In this document: positions 25,835 to 35,488 of the stretch, piece by piece | Position numbering within the stretch: the first letter of the stretch is position 1 | How the letters are laid out: every line of letters begins with the position of its first letter | NCBI RefSeq assembly: GCF_009765225.1 | Contig: NZ_VMSF01000001.1 | Coordinates: 434,001 to 498,000, forward strand | Direction: 5' to 3' | Length of the DNA: 64,000 bases | Source of the DNA: Leifsonia sp. AG29 | GTDB lineage: Bacteria > Actinomycetota > Actinomycetes > Actinomycetales > Microbacteriaceae | Position numbers and translations under genes: made by a program | The notes under the pieces: generated by a model | What the model was told of the DNA's origin: nothing | Databases searched by the model: none | Seen by the model: the letters and a program-made list of their open reading frames with translations, nothing else

Positions 25835-26742
25835 GCGCCGCGACGACCGGGACACTGACCCTGATCGATCAGCTCGAGAGCGAGTCGATCCACATCATCC
25901 GCGAGGTGGTCGCCGAGTTCGAGCGGCCGGTCCTCCTCTTCTCCGGCGGCAAGGACTCCGTCGTCGTGCTCCACCTCGCCGCGAAGGCGTTCTGGCCGGC
26001 GCGCATCCCGTTCTCGCTCCTCCACGTCGACACGGGCCATAACTTCCCGGAGGTGCTCGCCTTCCGCGACGCGACCGCCGAGCGTTTCGGCATCCCGCTC
26101 GCGGTCGCCAGCGTTCAGGACTACATCGACGACGGGCGTCTGACCGAGCGTGCGGACGGCACTCGCAACCCGTTGCAGACCGTCCCGCTCCTCGACGCGA
26201 TCGAAGCGGGTCGTCACGACGCGGTCTTCGGCGGCGCGCGCCGCGACGAGGACAAGGCCCGCGCGAAGGAACGCATCCTCTCCCTGCGCGACGGCTTCGG
26301 ACAGTGGGACCCGCGCAACCAGCGCCCCGAGCTGTGGAGCCTCTACAACGGGAGGCACACCCCGGGCCAGCACGTCCGCGCCTTCCCGATCAGCAACTGG
26401 ACCGAACTCGACGTCTGGCGCTACATCGAGCGCGAGGGCATCGAGCTGCCGCCGCTGTACTACGCCCACGAGCGCGACGTCTATGCCCGCGATGGTATGT
26501 GGCGCGCCGTGACCCCGGTCTCGCTGCCCGACGAGGCCGAGACCGTCGAGCGGCGGCTCGTGCGCTACCGCACCGTCGGCGACATGAGCTGCACCGGCGC
26601 GGTCGAGTCGGACGCTGTCGACGTCGCCGCCGTGGTGCGCGAGGTCGCCGCCTCCACCCTCAGCGAACGCGGCGCAACCCGTGCCGACGACCGCATCTCG
26701 GAGGCCGCCATGGAAGACCGGAAACGACAGGGATACTTCTGA
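25831..26742 (+). CDS. cysD: Sulfate adenylyltransferase subunit CysD
   Basis: A 303-residue catalytic subunit of ATP sulfurylase, making APS from sulfate and ATP. The PP-loop SGGKDS is at 38-43, with LHVDTGHNFPE and FGGARRDEDKARAKERI after it. The GTG at 25831 overlaps the cysH stop as GTGA. It works as a heterodimer with the GTPase encoded next. Confidence 0.95.
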   Translation: MSAATTGTLTLIDQLESESIHIIREVVAEFERPVLLFSGGKDSVVVLHLAAKAFWPARIPFSLLHVDTGHNFPEVLAFRDATAERFGIPLAVASVQDYIDDGRLTERADGTRNPLQTVPLLDAIEAGRHDAVFGGARRDEDKARAKERILSLRDGFGQWDPRNQRPELWSLYNGRHTPGQHVRAFPISNWTELDVWRYIEREGIELPPLYYAHERDVYARDGMWRAVTPVSLPDEAETVERRLVRYRTVGDMSCTGAVESDAVDVAAVVREVAASTLSERGATRADDRISEAAMEDRKRQGYF

Positions 26743-28079
26743 TGACACTCCAGCTCGACGACGTCCTGCGTCCGTCCGCCCCCGCCGCGACGCGCGGAAC
26801 GCTCTTCCGGTTCGCCACGGCCGGCTCCGTCGACGATGGCAAGTCGACGCTGGTCGGCCGGCTGCTGCACGACTCGAAGGCGATCCTCGCCGACCACCTC
26901 GCCGCCGTGGAGCGCACCTCCCGTGAGCGCGGCTTCGGCGGTGAGCGCGGCGGTCTCGACCTGGCGCTCCTGACCGACGGGCTCCGTGCGGAGCGCGAGC
27001 AGGGCATCACGATCGATGTCGCGTACCGCTACTTCGCCACCGATGCCCGGTCGTTCATCCTCGCCGACTGCCCGGGCCACGTGCAGTACACGCGCAACAT
27101 GGTCACGGGCGCGACCACCGCCGACGCAGTCGTGCTGCTCGTCGACGCCCGCAACGGCGTCCTGGAGCAGACCCGGCGTCACCTCGCGGTGATCAGCCTG
27201 CTCCGGGTGCCGCACGTCATCGTCGCGATCAACAAGGTCGACCTCATCGGCTTCGACGAGGCCCGGGTGAGCCAGGTCGCGGCGGAGCTGGCCGAGGTGG
27301 CCCTCGGTCTCGGCATCGGCGACCTGCACGTCATCCCGGTCTGCGCCGTAGACGGCGACAACGTGGCTGCGCGGTCCGAGCGCACGCCCTGGTACACCGG
27401 GCCGGCTCTTCTGGAACTGCTCGAGTCCCTCCCGACCGGCGATCAGGCCGAAGCCGTCACGGAGGAGCTGCGCCTCCCCGTCCAGCTGGTCCTCCGGCCG
27501 CAGGGCGCCCTGGCACCCGGCCTCGACGCCGACGAGTATCGCGACTACCGCTCGGCCGCGGGCCGTATCGCCTCCGGCACGATCGCCGTCGGCGACCGCG
27601 TGAGCGTCCACCCGGGAGGCGCGACCAGCGTCGTGACGCGCATCGACGTCGCGGGCCGGAGCGTCGCCTCGGCGGTCGCGCCCCAGTCCGTGGCGGTGAG
27701 CCTCGCTGACGGCCTCGACCTGGCCCGCGGCGCCCTCATCGGCGCGCCGGGGACCCTCCCGGAGCCGCGCTCCGCGATCACCGCCGAGGTCTTCTGGCTC
27801 GACGCTGCGGGCATCGCCGTGGGCGCACGCCTTCTGCTCAAGTGGGGGACCGCGACCGTCCAGGCGCGCCTGACCGGCATCGCCGGCCGGCGCGACCTCA
27901 CCACGCTGGAGGTGGTGCCCGCCGACGCCCTCGAGGTGAACGACATCGGCCACGTCTCCCTCCAGCTCGCCGAGGCCCTCCCGGTCGAGCCGTACGCCGT
28001 CAACCGGCAGACCGGCGCGTTCCTCCTCATCGACCCCCAGTCCGGCGCGACCCTCGCGGCCGGGATCGTCTCCGTCTGA
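26742..28079 (+). CDS. cysN: Sulfate adenylyltransferase GTPase subunit CysN
   Basis: A 445-residue EF-Tu-like GTPase that drives APS formation by CysD. GTP motifs: GSVDDGKST (28-36), DCPGH (109-113) and NKVD (164-167). No CysC kinase domain is fused at the C-terminus. The start overlaps the cysD stop in TGATG. Confidence 0.95.
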   Translation: MTLQLDDVLRPSAPAATRGTLFRFATAGSVDDGKSTLVGRLLHDSKAILADHLAAVERTSRERGFGGERGGLDLALLTDGLRAEREQGITIDVAYRYFATDARSFILADCPGHVQYTRNMVTGATTADAVVLLVDARNGVLEQTRRHLAVISLLRVPHVIVAINKVDLIGFDEARVSQVAAELAEVALGLGIGDLHVIPVCAVDGDNVAARSERTPWYTGPALLELLESLPTGDQAEAVTEELRLPVQLVLRPQGALAPGLDADEYRDYRSAAGRIASGTIAVGDRVSVHPGGATSVVTRIDVAGRSVASAVAPQSVAVSLADGLDLARGALIGAPGTLPEPRSAITAEVFWLDAAGIAVGARLLLKWGTATVQARLTGIAGRRDLTTLEVVPADALEVNDIGHVSLQLAEALPVEPYAVNRQTGAFLLIDPQSGATLAAGIVSV

Positions 28080-28090
28080 AAGGCCCGTCC

Positions 28091-29179
28091 GTGACCTCTC
28101 TGCACCCTCCCTCCCGCCGTTCCCTCCGCGCAGCCGCCGCGCTGCTCGTCGCCGCCTCGCTCGGGGCCCTGACCGGCTGCGCCGGAGCGTCGGCCGCGTC
28201 CAGCACCGCGTCCGGCACCGCGACCTCCACCCTGGCAGCCACGATCCGCGTCGGCTACTTCGACAACGTGACGCACGCTCCTGCGCTGGTCGGCCTGCGC
28301 GACGGCCTGCTCGAGAAGGCGCTCGGCCGCACCGAGCTCAAGACCTCTCAGTTCAACGCCGGCCCGGCCGAGATCGAGGCCCTCAGCGCGGGCGCCATCG
28401 ACGCGGCCTACATCGGCCCGAGCCCCGCCATCAACTCCTACCTGAAGAGCGCGGGCCAGTCGCTGAAGATCGTCTCGGGCGTCGCCACCGGCGGCGCCGC
28501 GCTCGTGGTGAAGCCGAGCATCACCTCGGTCGCCCAGCTCAAGGGCACCACGATCGCGACGCCGCAGCTCGGCAACACGCAGGACGTCGCCTTCCGCTAC
28601 TGGCTGACGCAGAAGGGCCTCCACACCTCCCTGACCGGAGGCGGGGACCTCACGATCGCTCCGACCGACAACGCCCAGGCGCTGACGCTGTTCCAGGCCG
28701 GCAAGCTGGACGGCGCCTGGGTGCCGGAGCCGTGGGTCTCCCGCTTCGTCCTCGACGGCAAGGCCTCCGTGCTCGTCGACGAGGCCAAGCTGTGGCCCGG
28801 CGGTCGCTTCCCGACCACGGTGCTCGCCGTCTCCAGCAGCTTCCTCAAGGCGCACCCCGAGACGGTCAAGGCGCTCGTGAAGGGCAACGCCGATGCCATC
28901 GCCGCGCTGCAGAAGCCCTCGGCCGCCGCCTCCATCAACGCCCAGCTCAAGGCCGACACCGGCAAGGCGCTGCCCGACGCCGTGGTCGCCCGCTCGCTCG
29001 AGCACGTCTCGTTCTCGGTCGACCCCGACGCCTCCGCCTTCCCGGCGCTGCTCAGCCACGCAAGCGCGGTCGGCCTCGGCACGAAGGGCTCGCTGAAGGG
29101 ACTCTTCGACCTGTCCGCGCTCAACGCGCTCCGGAAGGCGGCGGCCAAGCCGGCCGTCTCCGCGGGCGGACTCGGGTGA
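28091..29179 (+). CDS. ABC transporter substrate-binding lipoprotein (SsuA/NrtA-like)
   Basis: A 362-residue lipoprotein with a signal and lipobox LGALTGC. The mature part has the sulfonate/nitrate/taurine-binding fold: GYFDNVTHAPALVGLRDGLL, a YIGPSPAIN segment and WVPEPW. Its place between cysN and cobA suggests import of sulfonates or sulfate; no other sulfate permease is present in the operon. The GTG at 28091 follows the cysN stop by 11 bp. Confidence 0.88.
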   Translation: MTSLHPPSRRSLRAAAALLVAASLGALTGCAGASAASSTASGTATSTLAATIRVGYFDNVTHAPALVGLRDGLLEKALGRTELKTSQFNAGPAEIEALSAGAIDAAYIGPSPAINSYLKSAGQSLKIVSGVATGGAALVVKPSITSVAQLKGTTIATPQLGNTQDVAFRYWLTQKGLHTSLTGGGDLTIAPTDNAQALTLFQAGKLDGAWVPEPWVSRFVLDGKASVLVDEAKLWPGGRFPTTVLAVSSSFLKAHPETVKALVKGNADAIAALQKPSAAASINAQLKADTGKALPDAVVARSLEHVSFSVDPDASAFPALLSHASAVGLGTKGSLKGLFDLSALNALRKAAAKPAVSAGGLG

Positions 29180-29937
29180 GCCCGGTGGGCGGGACCAGCA
29201 GGCCGGCCGTGACGCTGGAGGCGGTGAGCAAGCGCTTCGGCGCCGACGCGCCCCTCGTGCTCGACGGCATCGACCTCCAGATCGCCGACGGGGAGTTCGT
29301 CTGCCTGCTCGGCGCGTCCGGGTGCGGTAAGTCCACGGCGCTGAACCTCATCGCCGGCCTCGAGGAGCCCACGGCCGGACGGATCGACGTCCCGAGCGGG
29401 CCGGTCGCGATGATGTTCCAGGACGCCGCATTGCTGCCCTGGCTCACCGCCCGCCGCAACGTCGACCTCGCCCTCGAGCTGGGCGGCGAGCCGCGCGACG
29501 CCCGGCGCGCCCGCGTCGACGAGCTCCTCGCGCTCGTCTCGCTGTCGCACGCCGCCGACCGCCGCCCGCACGAGCTCTCCGGCGGGATGCGGCAGCGGGT
29601 GGCGCTCGCCCGCGCTCTCGCCCAGGACAGGCACGTCCTTCTCATGGACGAGCCCTTCGCCGCGGTCGACGCCATCACGCGCGACCTGCTCCACGTCGAG
29701 CTCGAGCGGATCTGGCGGCAGACCGGGAGGACGATCGTGTTCGTCACCCACAACGTCCGCGAGGCGCTGCGCCTCGGCCAGCGGATCGTGCTGCTCACCT
29801 CCCGGCCCGGCCGCGTCGCCGCCGAATGGGCCGTGCCCGCCGACGTGCGCGCCGGGCAGGACCCCGTCGAGATCGCGCGGCTCGACGACGAGATCACCCA
29901 TCGACTCCGAGAGGAGCTGGTCCGCAATGCCGCCTGA
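29176..29937 (+). CDS. ABC transporter ATPase (SsuB-like)
   Basis: A 253-residue ATPase with Walker A GASGCGKST (46-54), signature LSGGMRQ (134-140) and Walker B LLMDEP (155-160), in the SsuB/TauB group. The GTG at 29176 overlaps the previous stop as GTGA. It partners the adjacent permease and binding protein. Confidence 0.92.
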   Translation: MSPVGGTSRPAVTLEAVSKRFGADAPLVLDGIDLQIADGEFVCLLGASGCGKSTALNLIAGLEEPTAGRIDVPSGPVAMMFQDAALLPWLTARRNVDLALELGGEPRDARRARVDELLALVSLSHAADRRPHELSGGMRQRVALARALAQDRHVLLMDEPFAAVDAITRDLLHVELERIWRQTGRTIVFVTHNVREALRLGQRIVLLTSRPGRVAAEWAVPADVRAGQDPVEIARLDDEITHRLREELVRNAA

Positions 29938-30820
29938 AGCCGCCGTCACCGCGCCGCCTTACGTCGCGCCCGACCTGCACGCCCTGGAGGCGGGGCTCGA
30001 CTCGCTGCAGACCGCCGGCCCGGCGTCGCCCCGCCGCGGCCGCCGCCTCCTCAGAGCAGCCGTGCCGACGACGCTGTTCGTGCTCGTCGCGATCGCAGTG
30101 TGGCAGCTCTGGGTCTCGATCGCCCACCCGCGACCGGATCTCTTCCCGGGGCCGGCCGACGTCGTGGGTGCACTCGGCGCCGCTGCGACGTCCGGCCGCC
30201 TCGCGGAGGCGATCGGAACGAGCCTCGGCCGCGGCGGGTTCGGCTTCGCCCTGGCCGTCGTGATCGCGACCCCGCTCGGCCTCCTGCTCGCCGAGGTGCG
30301 GTGGCTGCGCCGTGCGGTCGGCCCGATCCTCTCGGGCCTCCAGGTGCTGCCGTCCGTCGCCTGGGTGCCCGCGGCGATCCTCTGGTTCGGGCTCACCGAC
30401 GCCGCCGTGTACTTCGTCGTGCTGCTCGGGGCCGTTCCGTCGATCGTCAACGGGCTGCTCACCGGCATCGACCACGTGCCGCCGCAGCTGCGTCGCGTCG
30501 GGGTCGTGCTCGGCGCCTCCCGTCGGCAGCTGCAGACCCGCGTGCTGTTCCCCGCCGCGCTGCCCGGCTACGTCGCGGGCCTCCGTCAGGGCTGGGCGTT
30601 CGCGTGGCGCTCCCTCATGGCGGCCGAGATCATCGCCGGCTCGCTCGGCTTCGGTCTCGGGTCGATGCTCGAGCAGAGCCGGGAGCTCGCCGATCTGCCC
30701 AGCGTGCTCGCGACGATCCTCACCATCCTCGTCGTCGGCATCGTGATCGAGCTAGCCGTTTTCGCGCCGGTCGAGCGCAGCCTCCTGCGGCGCCGCGGCC
30801 TCATGGGGACGACCCGATGA
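29927..30820 (+). CDS. ABC transporter permease (SsuC-like)
   Basis: A 297-residue inner-membrane permease with about six spans and the cytoplasmic EAA-type loop near GVVLGASRRQLQTRVLFPAALPG. It has an unusually long soluble N-terminus of about 45 residues. It overlaps the ATPase gene by 11 bp. Confidence 0.9.
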   Translation: MPPEAAVTAPPYVAPDLHALEAGLDSLQTAGPASPRRGRRLLRAAVPTTLFVLVAIAVWQLWVSIAHPRPDLFPGPADVVGALGAAATSGRLAEAIGTSLGRGGFGFALAVVIATPLGLLLAEVRWLRRAVGPILSGLQVLPSVAWVPAAILWFGLTDAAVYFVVLLGAVPSIVNGLLTGIDHVPPQLRRVGVVLGASRRQLQTRVLFPAALPGYVAGLRQGWAFAWRSLMAAEIIAGSLGFGLGSMLEQSRELADLPSVLATILTILVVGIVIELAVFAPVERSLLRRRGLMGTTR

Positions 30821-31626
30821 GCGCGCGCGAGAACGGGTCCGTCGGGTCCGTCGCCCTGATCGGCGGCGGTCCGGGCCACCCCGACCTCATCACGGTCCGC
30901 GGTCGCCAGCTGCTCACCGCCGCCGACGTGGTCGTCGCCGACCGGCTGGGGCCTCGCGCCCTGCTCGACGACCTCGGTCCCGATGTCGAGATCATCGACG
31001 TCGGCAAGCAGCCCGGCCACCACCCCGTGCCGCAGTCGCGGATCAACGAGATACTCGTCGAGCACGCCCTCGCGGGCAAGCGCGTCGCCCGGCTGAAGGG
31101 CGGCGACCCGTTCGTCTTCGGGCGCGGCGGGGAGGAGGCGGAGCACTGCCGTGCCGCCGGCGTCCCGGTGGAGGTGGTGCCCGGGGTGACGAGCGCCATC
31201 TCCGTCCCCGCCGTGGCCGGCATCCCGCTGACCCACCGCGGCGTGGCCGCCGGCTTCACGGTGCTCTCCGCCCACACCGATATCGACGAGGTGCCGGGCG
31301 GCCCCGAGCACACGGTCGTCCTCCTCATGGGCGTCTCCGGACTCGCGGCGACGGCCGCCACCCTCGCATCGGGCCGCCGCGGCACCGACTGCCCCGTGGC
31401 GATCGTCGAGGACGGCTACGGCGACGGCCAGCGCATCACTGTGGGAACCCTCGGCACCATCGCAGCTGACGCGGCGCTTCGCGGCGTACGCTCGCCCGCG
31501 GTGATCGTCATCGGCGATGTCGTCCGTCTCGCCGACCCCGACCTCGTCGACGCACCCCTCACGCACCAGCGAACCCAGACGCACCAGCACAGGCTCACGC
31601 ACCACCACAGAGAGGCACAGCAATGA
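30817..31626 (+). CDS. cobA: Uroporphyrinogen-III C-methyltransferase CobA
   Basis: A 269-residue SAM-dependent enzyme making precorrin-2 for siroheme. Motifs: GGGPGHPDLITVRG, RLKGGDPFVFGRGGEE and VPGVTSAISVPAVAGIPLTHR. The oxidase and chelatase activities of CysG are not fused; the chelatase is the divergent gene at 22471. The last ~20 residues are an odd His/Gln/Thr-rich tail (from about nt 31561) not typical of the family. ATGA overlaps on both sides. Confidence 0.93.
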   Translation: MSARENGSVGSVALIGGGPGHPDLITVRGRQLLTAADVVVADRLGPRALLDDLGPDVEIIDVGKQPGHHPVPQSRINEILVEHALAGKRVARLKGGDPFVFGRGGEEAEHCRAAGVPVEVVPGVTSAISVPAVAGIPLTHRGVAAGFTVLSAHTDIDEVPGGPEHTVVLLMGVSGLAATAATLASGRRGTDCPVAIVEDGYGDGQRITVGTLGTIAADAALRGVRSPAVIVIGDVVRLADPDLVDAPLTHQRTQTHQHRLTHHHREAQQ

Positions 31627-33008
31627 CCCGACCGTTCCGAGTGGCCGTCGTCGGCGCCGGACCCGCCGGAATCTACGCCGGCAACATCCTCCGCACCCGC
31701 GCCGCCGAGGCGGGCATCGAGACCCGGATCGACCTGTTCGAGTCCCTTCCCGCGCCGTACGGGCTCATCCGCTACGGCGTCGCGCCGGACCACCCGCGCA
31801 TCAAGGGCATCGTGACGTCCCTCCACGACATGCTCGCCGAGGGCTCGGTGCGCCTGATCGGCAACGTGGAGGTCGGCGCCGACATCACCGTCGACGAGCT
31901 GCAGTCGCTCTACCACGCCGTCGTCTTCGCGACGGGAGCGCAGCGCGACACCGCGTTCGACCTCCCGGGTGCGGGGCTGAAGGGCAGCTTCGGCGCCGCC
32001 GACTTCGTCTCCTGGTACGACGGCCACCCCGACGTTCCGCGTCACTGGCCGCTCGAGGCCGAGCAGATCGCTGTGCTCGGGAACGGCAACGTCGCGCTCG
32101 ACGTCGCTCGCGTGCTCGCCAAGCACCCGGCCGACCTCCTGACCACCGACATCCCGGACAACGTCCACGCCGGCCTCGCCGCATCGCCGGTCACCGATGT
32201 GCACGTCTTCGGCCGGCGCGGCCCCGAGGACATCAAGTTCACGCCCATCGAGCTCCGCGAGCTCGGCGAGGTCCCCGGCGTCGACATCGTGCTCTACGAC
32301 GAGGACTTCGGGCGCGCGGCCGACGAGACCACGGGCGAGCGCCGCGCCGCCGGCAATCAGGCGAAGGTCATGGCGCGCATCCTCCAGTCGTGGCGCGACC
32401 GGGAGCCCTCGGGCGCGCCCCGGCGCCTCCACCTCCACTTCTGGCACCGCCCGGCGGAGATCCTGGGCGACGACGCCGTCTCGGGCATCCGCTTCGAGCG
32501 CACCGAGCCGGACGGACGCGGCGGCATCGCCGGCACGGGCGAGTACCGCGAGTACGACGTCCAGGCCGTCTACCGCGCGATCGGCTACCGTGGCACGCCC
32601 GTGCGCGACGTGCCGTTCGACGAGGCGGCGGGGGTCATCCCCAACGACGGCGGCCGCGTGCTGGAGGACGGTGTGCCGGTTCCGGGCCTCTACGCGACAG
32701 GCTGGATCAAGCGCGGACCCGTCGGCCTCATCGGCCACACCAAGGGCGACGCCGGCGAGACGATCGAGAAGCTGCTCGAGGACCACGCCGAGCTCGCCGC
32801 CTCCGAGCGCCCGGGGGAGGAGGCGGTCACCGAGTTCCTGGAGGGGCGCGGCGTCCGGTACACCACCTGGGAGGGGTGGCTCGCCCTCGACGAGCACGAG
32901 CGCGCCCTCGGCGAGGGCTTCGCGGGCGACGTCGTCCGGGAGCGCATCAAGGTCGTCCCGCGTGACGAGCAGGTCGCGATCTCGAACCGCGAGGTGATCG
33001 TCCGATGA
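31623..33008 (+). CDS. fprA: Ferredoxin-NADP reductase (FprA type)
   Basis: A 461-residue FAD enzyme of the adrenodoxin-reductase-like FprA family: VAVVGAGPAGIYAG for FAD, ESLPAPYGLIRYGVAPDHPRIK, then LGNGNVALDVARVL for NADPH and ATGWIKRGPVGLIGHTKGDA at the end. It passes electrons from NADPH to the ferredoxin encoded next, and so probably to sulfite reductase. ATGA overlaps on both sides. Confidence 0.93.
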   Translation: MTRPFRVAVVGAGPAGIYAGNILRTRAAEAGIETRIDLFESLPAPYGLIRYGVAPDHPRIKGIVTSLHDMLAEGSVRLIGNVEVGADITVDELQSLYHAVVFATGAQRDTAFDLPGAGLKGSFGAADFVSWYDGHPDVPRHWPLEAEQIAVLGNGNVALDVARVLAKHPADLLTTDIPDNVHAGLAASPVTDVHVFGRRGPEDIKFTPIELRELGEVPGVDIVLYDEDFGRAADETTGERRAAGNQAKVMARILQSWRDREPSGAPRRLHLHFWHRPAEILGDDAVSGIRFERTEPDGRGGIAGTGEYREYDVQAVYRAIGYRGTPVRDVPFDEAAGVIPNDGGRVLEDGVPVPGLYATGWIKRGPVGLIGHTKGDAGETIEKLLEDHAELAASERPGEEAVTEFLEGRGVRYTTWEGWLALDEHERALGEGFAGDVVRERIKVVPRDEQVAISNREVIVR

Positions 33009-33352
33009 CCTACGTCATCGCGCTGCCCTGCGTCGACGTCAAGGACCGAGCCTGCATCGACGAGTGCCCCGTGGACTGCATCTACGAGGGCGAGCGCTCG
33101 CTGTACATCAACGCCGACGAGTGCGTCGACTGCGGGGCCTGCGAGCCGGTGTGCCCGGTCGAGGCGATCTACTACGAGGACGACCTCCCGGCCGAGTGGG
33201 CCGACTACCACGCGGCGAACGTCGAGTTCTTCAGCGAGCTCGGCAACCCGGGAGGCGCCTCCAAAGTCGGCCCGCAGGCGTTCGACCACCCGCTCATCGC
33301 CTCCCTCCCGCCGCAGGAGGGTCCCGGGCTGACCGTGGTGGCCCATGTCTGA
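33005..33352 (+). CDS. fdxA: Ferredoxin (7Fe/8Fe, FdxA type)
   Basis: A 115-residue ferredoxin with two cluster motifs: C9, C17, C21, C25 and C40, C43, C46, C50. The wider spacing in the first set fits a [3Fe-4S][4Fe-4S] protein. The C-terminal extension of about 60 residues is normal for actinobacterial FdxA. It is the likely electron donor to the sulfite reductase of this operon. Confidence 0.93.
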   Translation: MTYVIALPCVDVKDRACIDECPVDCIYEGERSLYINADECVDCGACEPVCPVEAIYYEDDLPAEWADYHAANVEFFSELGNPGGASKVGPQAFDHPLIASLPPQEGPGLTVVAHV

Positions 33353-34292
33353 GGTCGTCGTCATCGGCGGCGGACCCGCCGGTCTCTCCGCCACCCTCAA
33401 CCTCGCCCGGGCGCTGGTCGATGTCGTGCTCGTCGACGCGAGCCGGCCCCGCAACGCCGCCACCCTCCGATCGCACGGCTTCCTGACCCGAGACGGCATC
33501 CGGCCGACCGAGCTGCGGTCGCTGGCCAAGGAGGAGCTGGCGCCGTACGAGAACGTCGAGTTCCTGGAGCGCCGGACCGTCACCTCCGTGCGTCGGACGC
33601 CGGACGGCTTCGCCGTCGACGTCGCAGGCCGCGCGCCGGGTCAGGAGCAGAGCATCGCCACGCGTGCGGTCCTGCTGACGACAGGTCTGACCGAATCGCT
33701 GCCGGCGCTGCCGAGCATCCGCGCCTACTACGGCATGAGCGTCTTCAGCTGTGTCGCGTGCGACGCCTGGGATCTGCGCGGCAAACCGCTGGCGCTCATC
33801 GGCGAGACGGACGACCTCGCCCGCCGCGCCGTCCACCTGAGCCGGTGGACCGACGACCTGACGGTCTTCACCAACGCCTCACCCGTCGTGTCGGACGAGG
33901 AGGAGGCCGCCCTGGCCGCCGCCGGCATCCGCGTCGAGCGCACTCGCATCGCCGACCTGGAGGGGGAGCGCGGCGCCGTCCGGTCGGTCCTGCTGCAGGA
34001 CGGCCGGTCGGTGCCGATCGAGGGAGGCTTCGTGCGCCCGGGCTGGACGGTCGCGACCGCCTTCATCGACGACATCGACCCCGAGCGCTCCGGCGACGGC
34101 TTCCTCGTCGTCGACGAGGGCGGCCGCACGTCCATCCCCGGGCTCTACGCGGCCGGCGATGTGACGGTGCCGGGGCCGCAGCAGATGATCATCGCGGCCG
34201 GAGCTGGCGCGCGGGCGGCTGCTGCTATCGTCGACGATCTGCAGTCCTCCGCCGTCGCGGCGAGGGGCGGCCTGGCCGACGCCCGGGGCTGA
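33345..34292 (+). CDS. Thioredoxin-reductase-like FAD oxidoreductase
   Basis: A 315-residue FAD/NAD(P) protein with [20 protein letters not shown] and a CxxC pair C136-V-A-C139, the position of the redox pair in thioredoxin reductase. The NAD(P) loop is weak ([14 protein letters not shown]), so the electron donor is unclear. Within this operon it may regenerate thioredoxin for CysH. It overlaps the ferredoxin gene by 8 bp. Confidence 0.82.
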   Translation: MSEVVVIGGGPAGLSATLNLARALVDVVLVDASRPRNAATLRSHGFLTRDGIRPTELRSLAKEELAPYENVEFLERRTVTSVRRTPDGFAVDVAGRAPGQEQSIATRAVLLTTGLTESLPALPSIRAYYGMSVFSCVACDAWDLRGKPLALIGETDDLARRAVHLSRWTDDLTVFTNASPVVSDEEEAALAAAGIRVERTRIADLEGERGAVRSVLLQDGRSVPIEGGFVRPGWTVATAFIDDIDPERSGDGFLVVDEGGRTSIPGLYAAGDVTVPGPQQMIIAAGAGARAAAAIVDDLQSSAVAARGGLADARG

Positions 34293-34329
34293 CACCCCGG
34301 CGGCGCGAGACTCGAGAGGAAGACGCCGC

Positions 34330-34758
34330 GTGCTCCGCACCATGCTCACCGCGAAGATCCACCGGGCGACGGTGACCCACGCCGATCTGCACTACGTGGG
34401 ATCCCTGACGGTCGATCTCGACCTGATGGACGCGGCGGGGCTCCTCCCGGGCGAGAAGATCGCCGTGCTCGACGTCGACAACGGCGCGCGGTTCGAGACC
34501 TACCTCATCGCGGGCGAGCGGGGCAGCGGCGTGATCGGCGTCAACGGGGCGGCCGCGCATCTGGCGTCGGTCGGCGACCTCGTGATCGTCGTGGCGTACG
34601 GGCTGCTCGACGACGCGGAGGCGCGGACCTTCCGTCCCTCCATCGTGCACGTCGACGCCGCGAACCGGCCGGTCGCGATCGGCGACGACCCCGCCTCGGC
34701 GGACGGGCTGGAGGGCGTGGAGGCGCCGCCGCAGTCGCTGCCCGCGCTCCCCGCCTAG
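34330..34758 (+). CDS. panD: Aspartate 1-decarboxylase PanD
   Basis: A 142-residue precursor of the pyruvoyl enzyme that makes beta-alanine for pantothenate. Self-cleavage would occur at Gly24-Ser25 in YVGSLT, and K9 and Y22 are conserved. The GTG at 34330 has GAGAGGAAG upstream. It follows the sulfur genes by 37 bp, an unexpected position with no other pan gene near. Confidence 0.92.
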   Translation: MLRTMLTAKIHRATVTHADLHYVGSLTVDLDLMDAAGLLPGEKIAVLDVDNGARFETYLIAGERGSGVIGVNGAAAHLASVGDLVIVVAYGLLDDAEARTFRPSIVHVDAANRPVAIGDDPASADGLEGVEAPPQSLPALPA

Positions 34759-34770
34759 CCCCGCACCGCG

Positions 34771-34791
34771 GCCTCCGTCAGAGCCGGAGGC
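34771..34791. terminator. Hairpin between convergent panD and ANTAR genes
   Basis: GCCTCCG (34771-34777) and CGGAGGC (34785-34791) pair perfectly across a 7-base loop. It covers the short gap and the stop codon of the ANTAR gene. No T tract follows. Confidence 0.5.
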
Positions 34792-35488
34792 GGCGGTCGA
34801 CGATCTCGGCGGCGACCGTCGAGATGCCGATCCGGTTGCTCCTCGCGTGACCCCGGATGAGCTCGAAGGCGGCGTCGATGGAGACTCCTCGGGTCTGGGC
34901 GACGACCCCCTTCGCCTGCTCGATCACGATGCGGCTGTTCAGGGCGAACTGGAGCTGCTGGCGCACGGCGTCGCTCTCGGCGAGGGTGCGCTGGTGGAGG
35001 ATGCCGATCGTCGCGACGTCGGCGAAGGCCTGGGCGGCGATCAGGTCGTCGGGGGCCAGCTCGCCGGTGCTGTCCCGGAACAGGTTCAGCGTGCCGATCG
35101 TCTCCTCGCGGAGGCGCATGGGCACCGCGTCGATCGCCGCGAAGCCCTGCTCCAGCGCCCGGTCGCGGAAGGCGCGCCAGCGCTCGGGCGAGTCGGCGAT
35201 GTCGGACAGCGAGACGACCCTCCCGGTCACGAAGCTCTCGATGCACGGACCGGCGTAGGCGCTGAGCTGCATCACCTCGACCAGCCGCGTCGCCTCGCTC
35301 GTGGAGGCGATGACGTCGAGTTCGCCGTGCTCGTCGGCGAGCATGACGCCCGCGGCCGTCGCGCCGAGGACGCGGCTCGACAGCTCGACGAGATTCTGGA
35401 GGAGGTCCACGACGTCGTAGTCGGCCACGAGGGTGTCCGCCAGGCCGGCGAACGCCGTCAGCATCTCCTGGTCCCGGGTGCGCGTCAT
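34778..35488 (-). CDS. GAF-ANTAR domain regulator 1
   Basis: A 236-residue cytoplasmic regulator. A GAF sensor domain (about 20-165) is followed by an ANTAR RNA-binding domain (about 178-236): LNSRIVIEQAKGVVAQTRGVSIDAAFELIRGHARSNR. ANTAR proteins prevent transcription termination by binding paired RNA hairpins; the GAF ligand is unknown. The ATG at 35488 overlaps the upstream gene's stop by 4 bp. Confidence 0.9.
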   Translation of the reverse strand: MTRTRDQEMLTAFAGLADTLVADYDVVDLLQNLVELSSRVLGATAAGVMLADEHGELDVIASTSEATRLVEVMQLSAYAGPCIESFVTGRVVSLSDIADSPERWRAFRDRALEQGFAAIDAVPMRLREETIGTLNLFRDSTGELAPDDLIAAQAFADVATIGILHQRTLAESDAVRQQLQFALNSRIVIEQAKGVVAQTRGVSIDAAFELIRGHARSNRIGISTVAAEIVDRRLRL

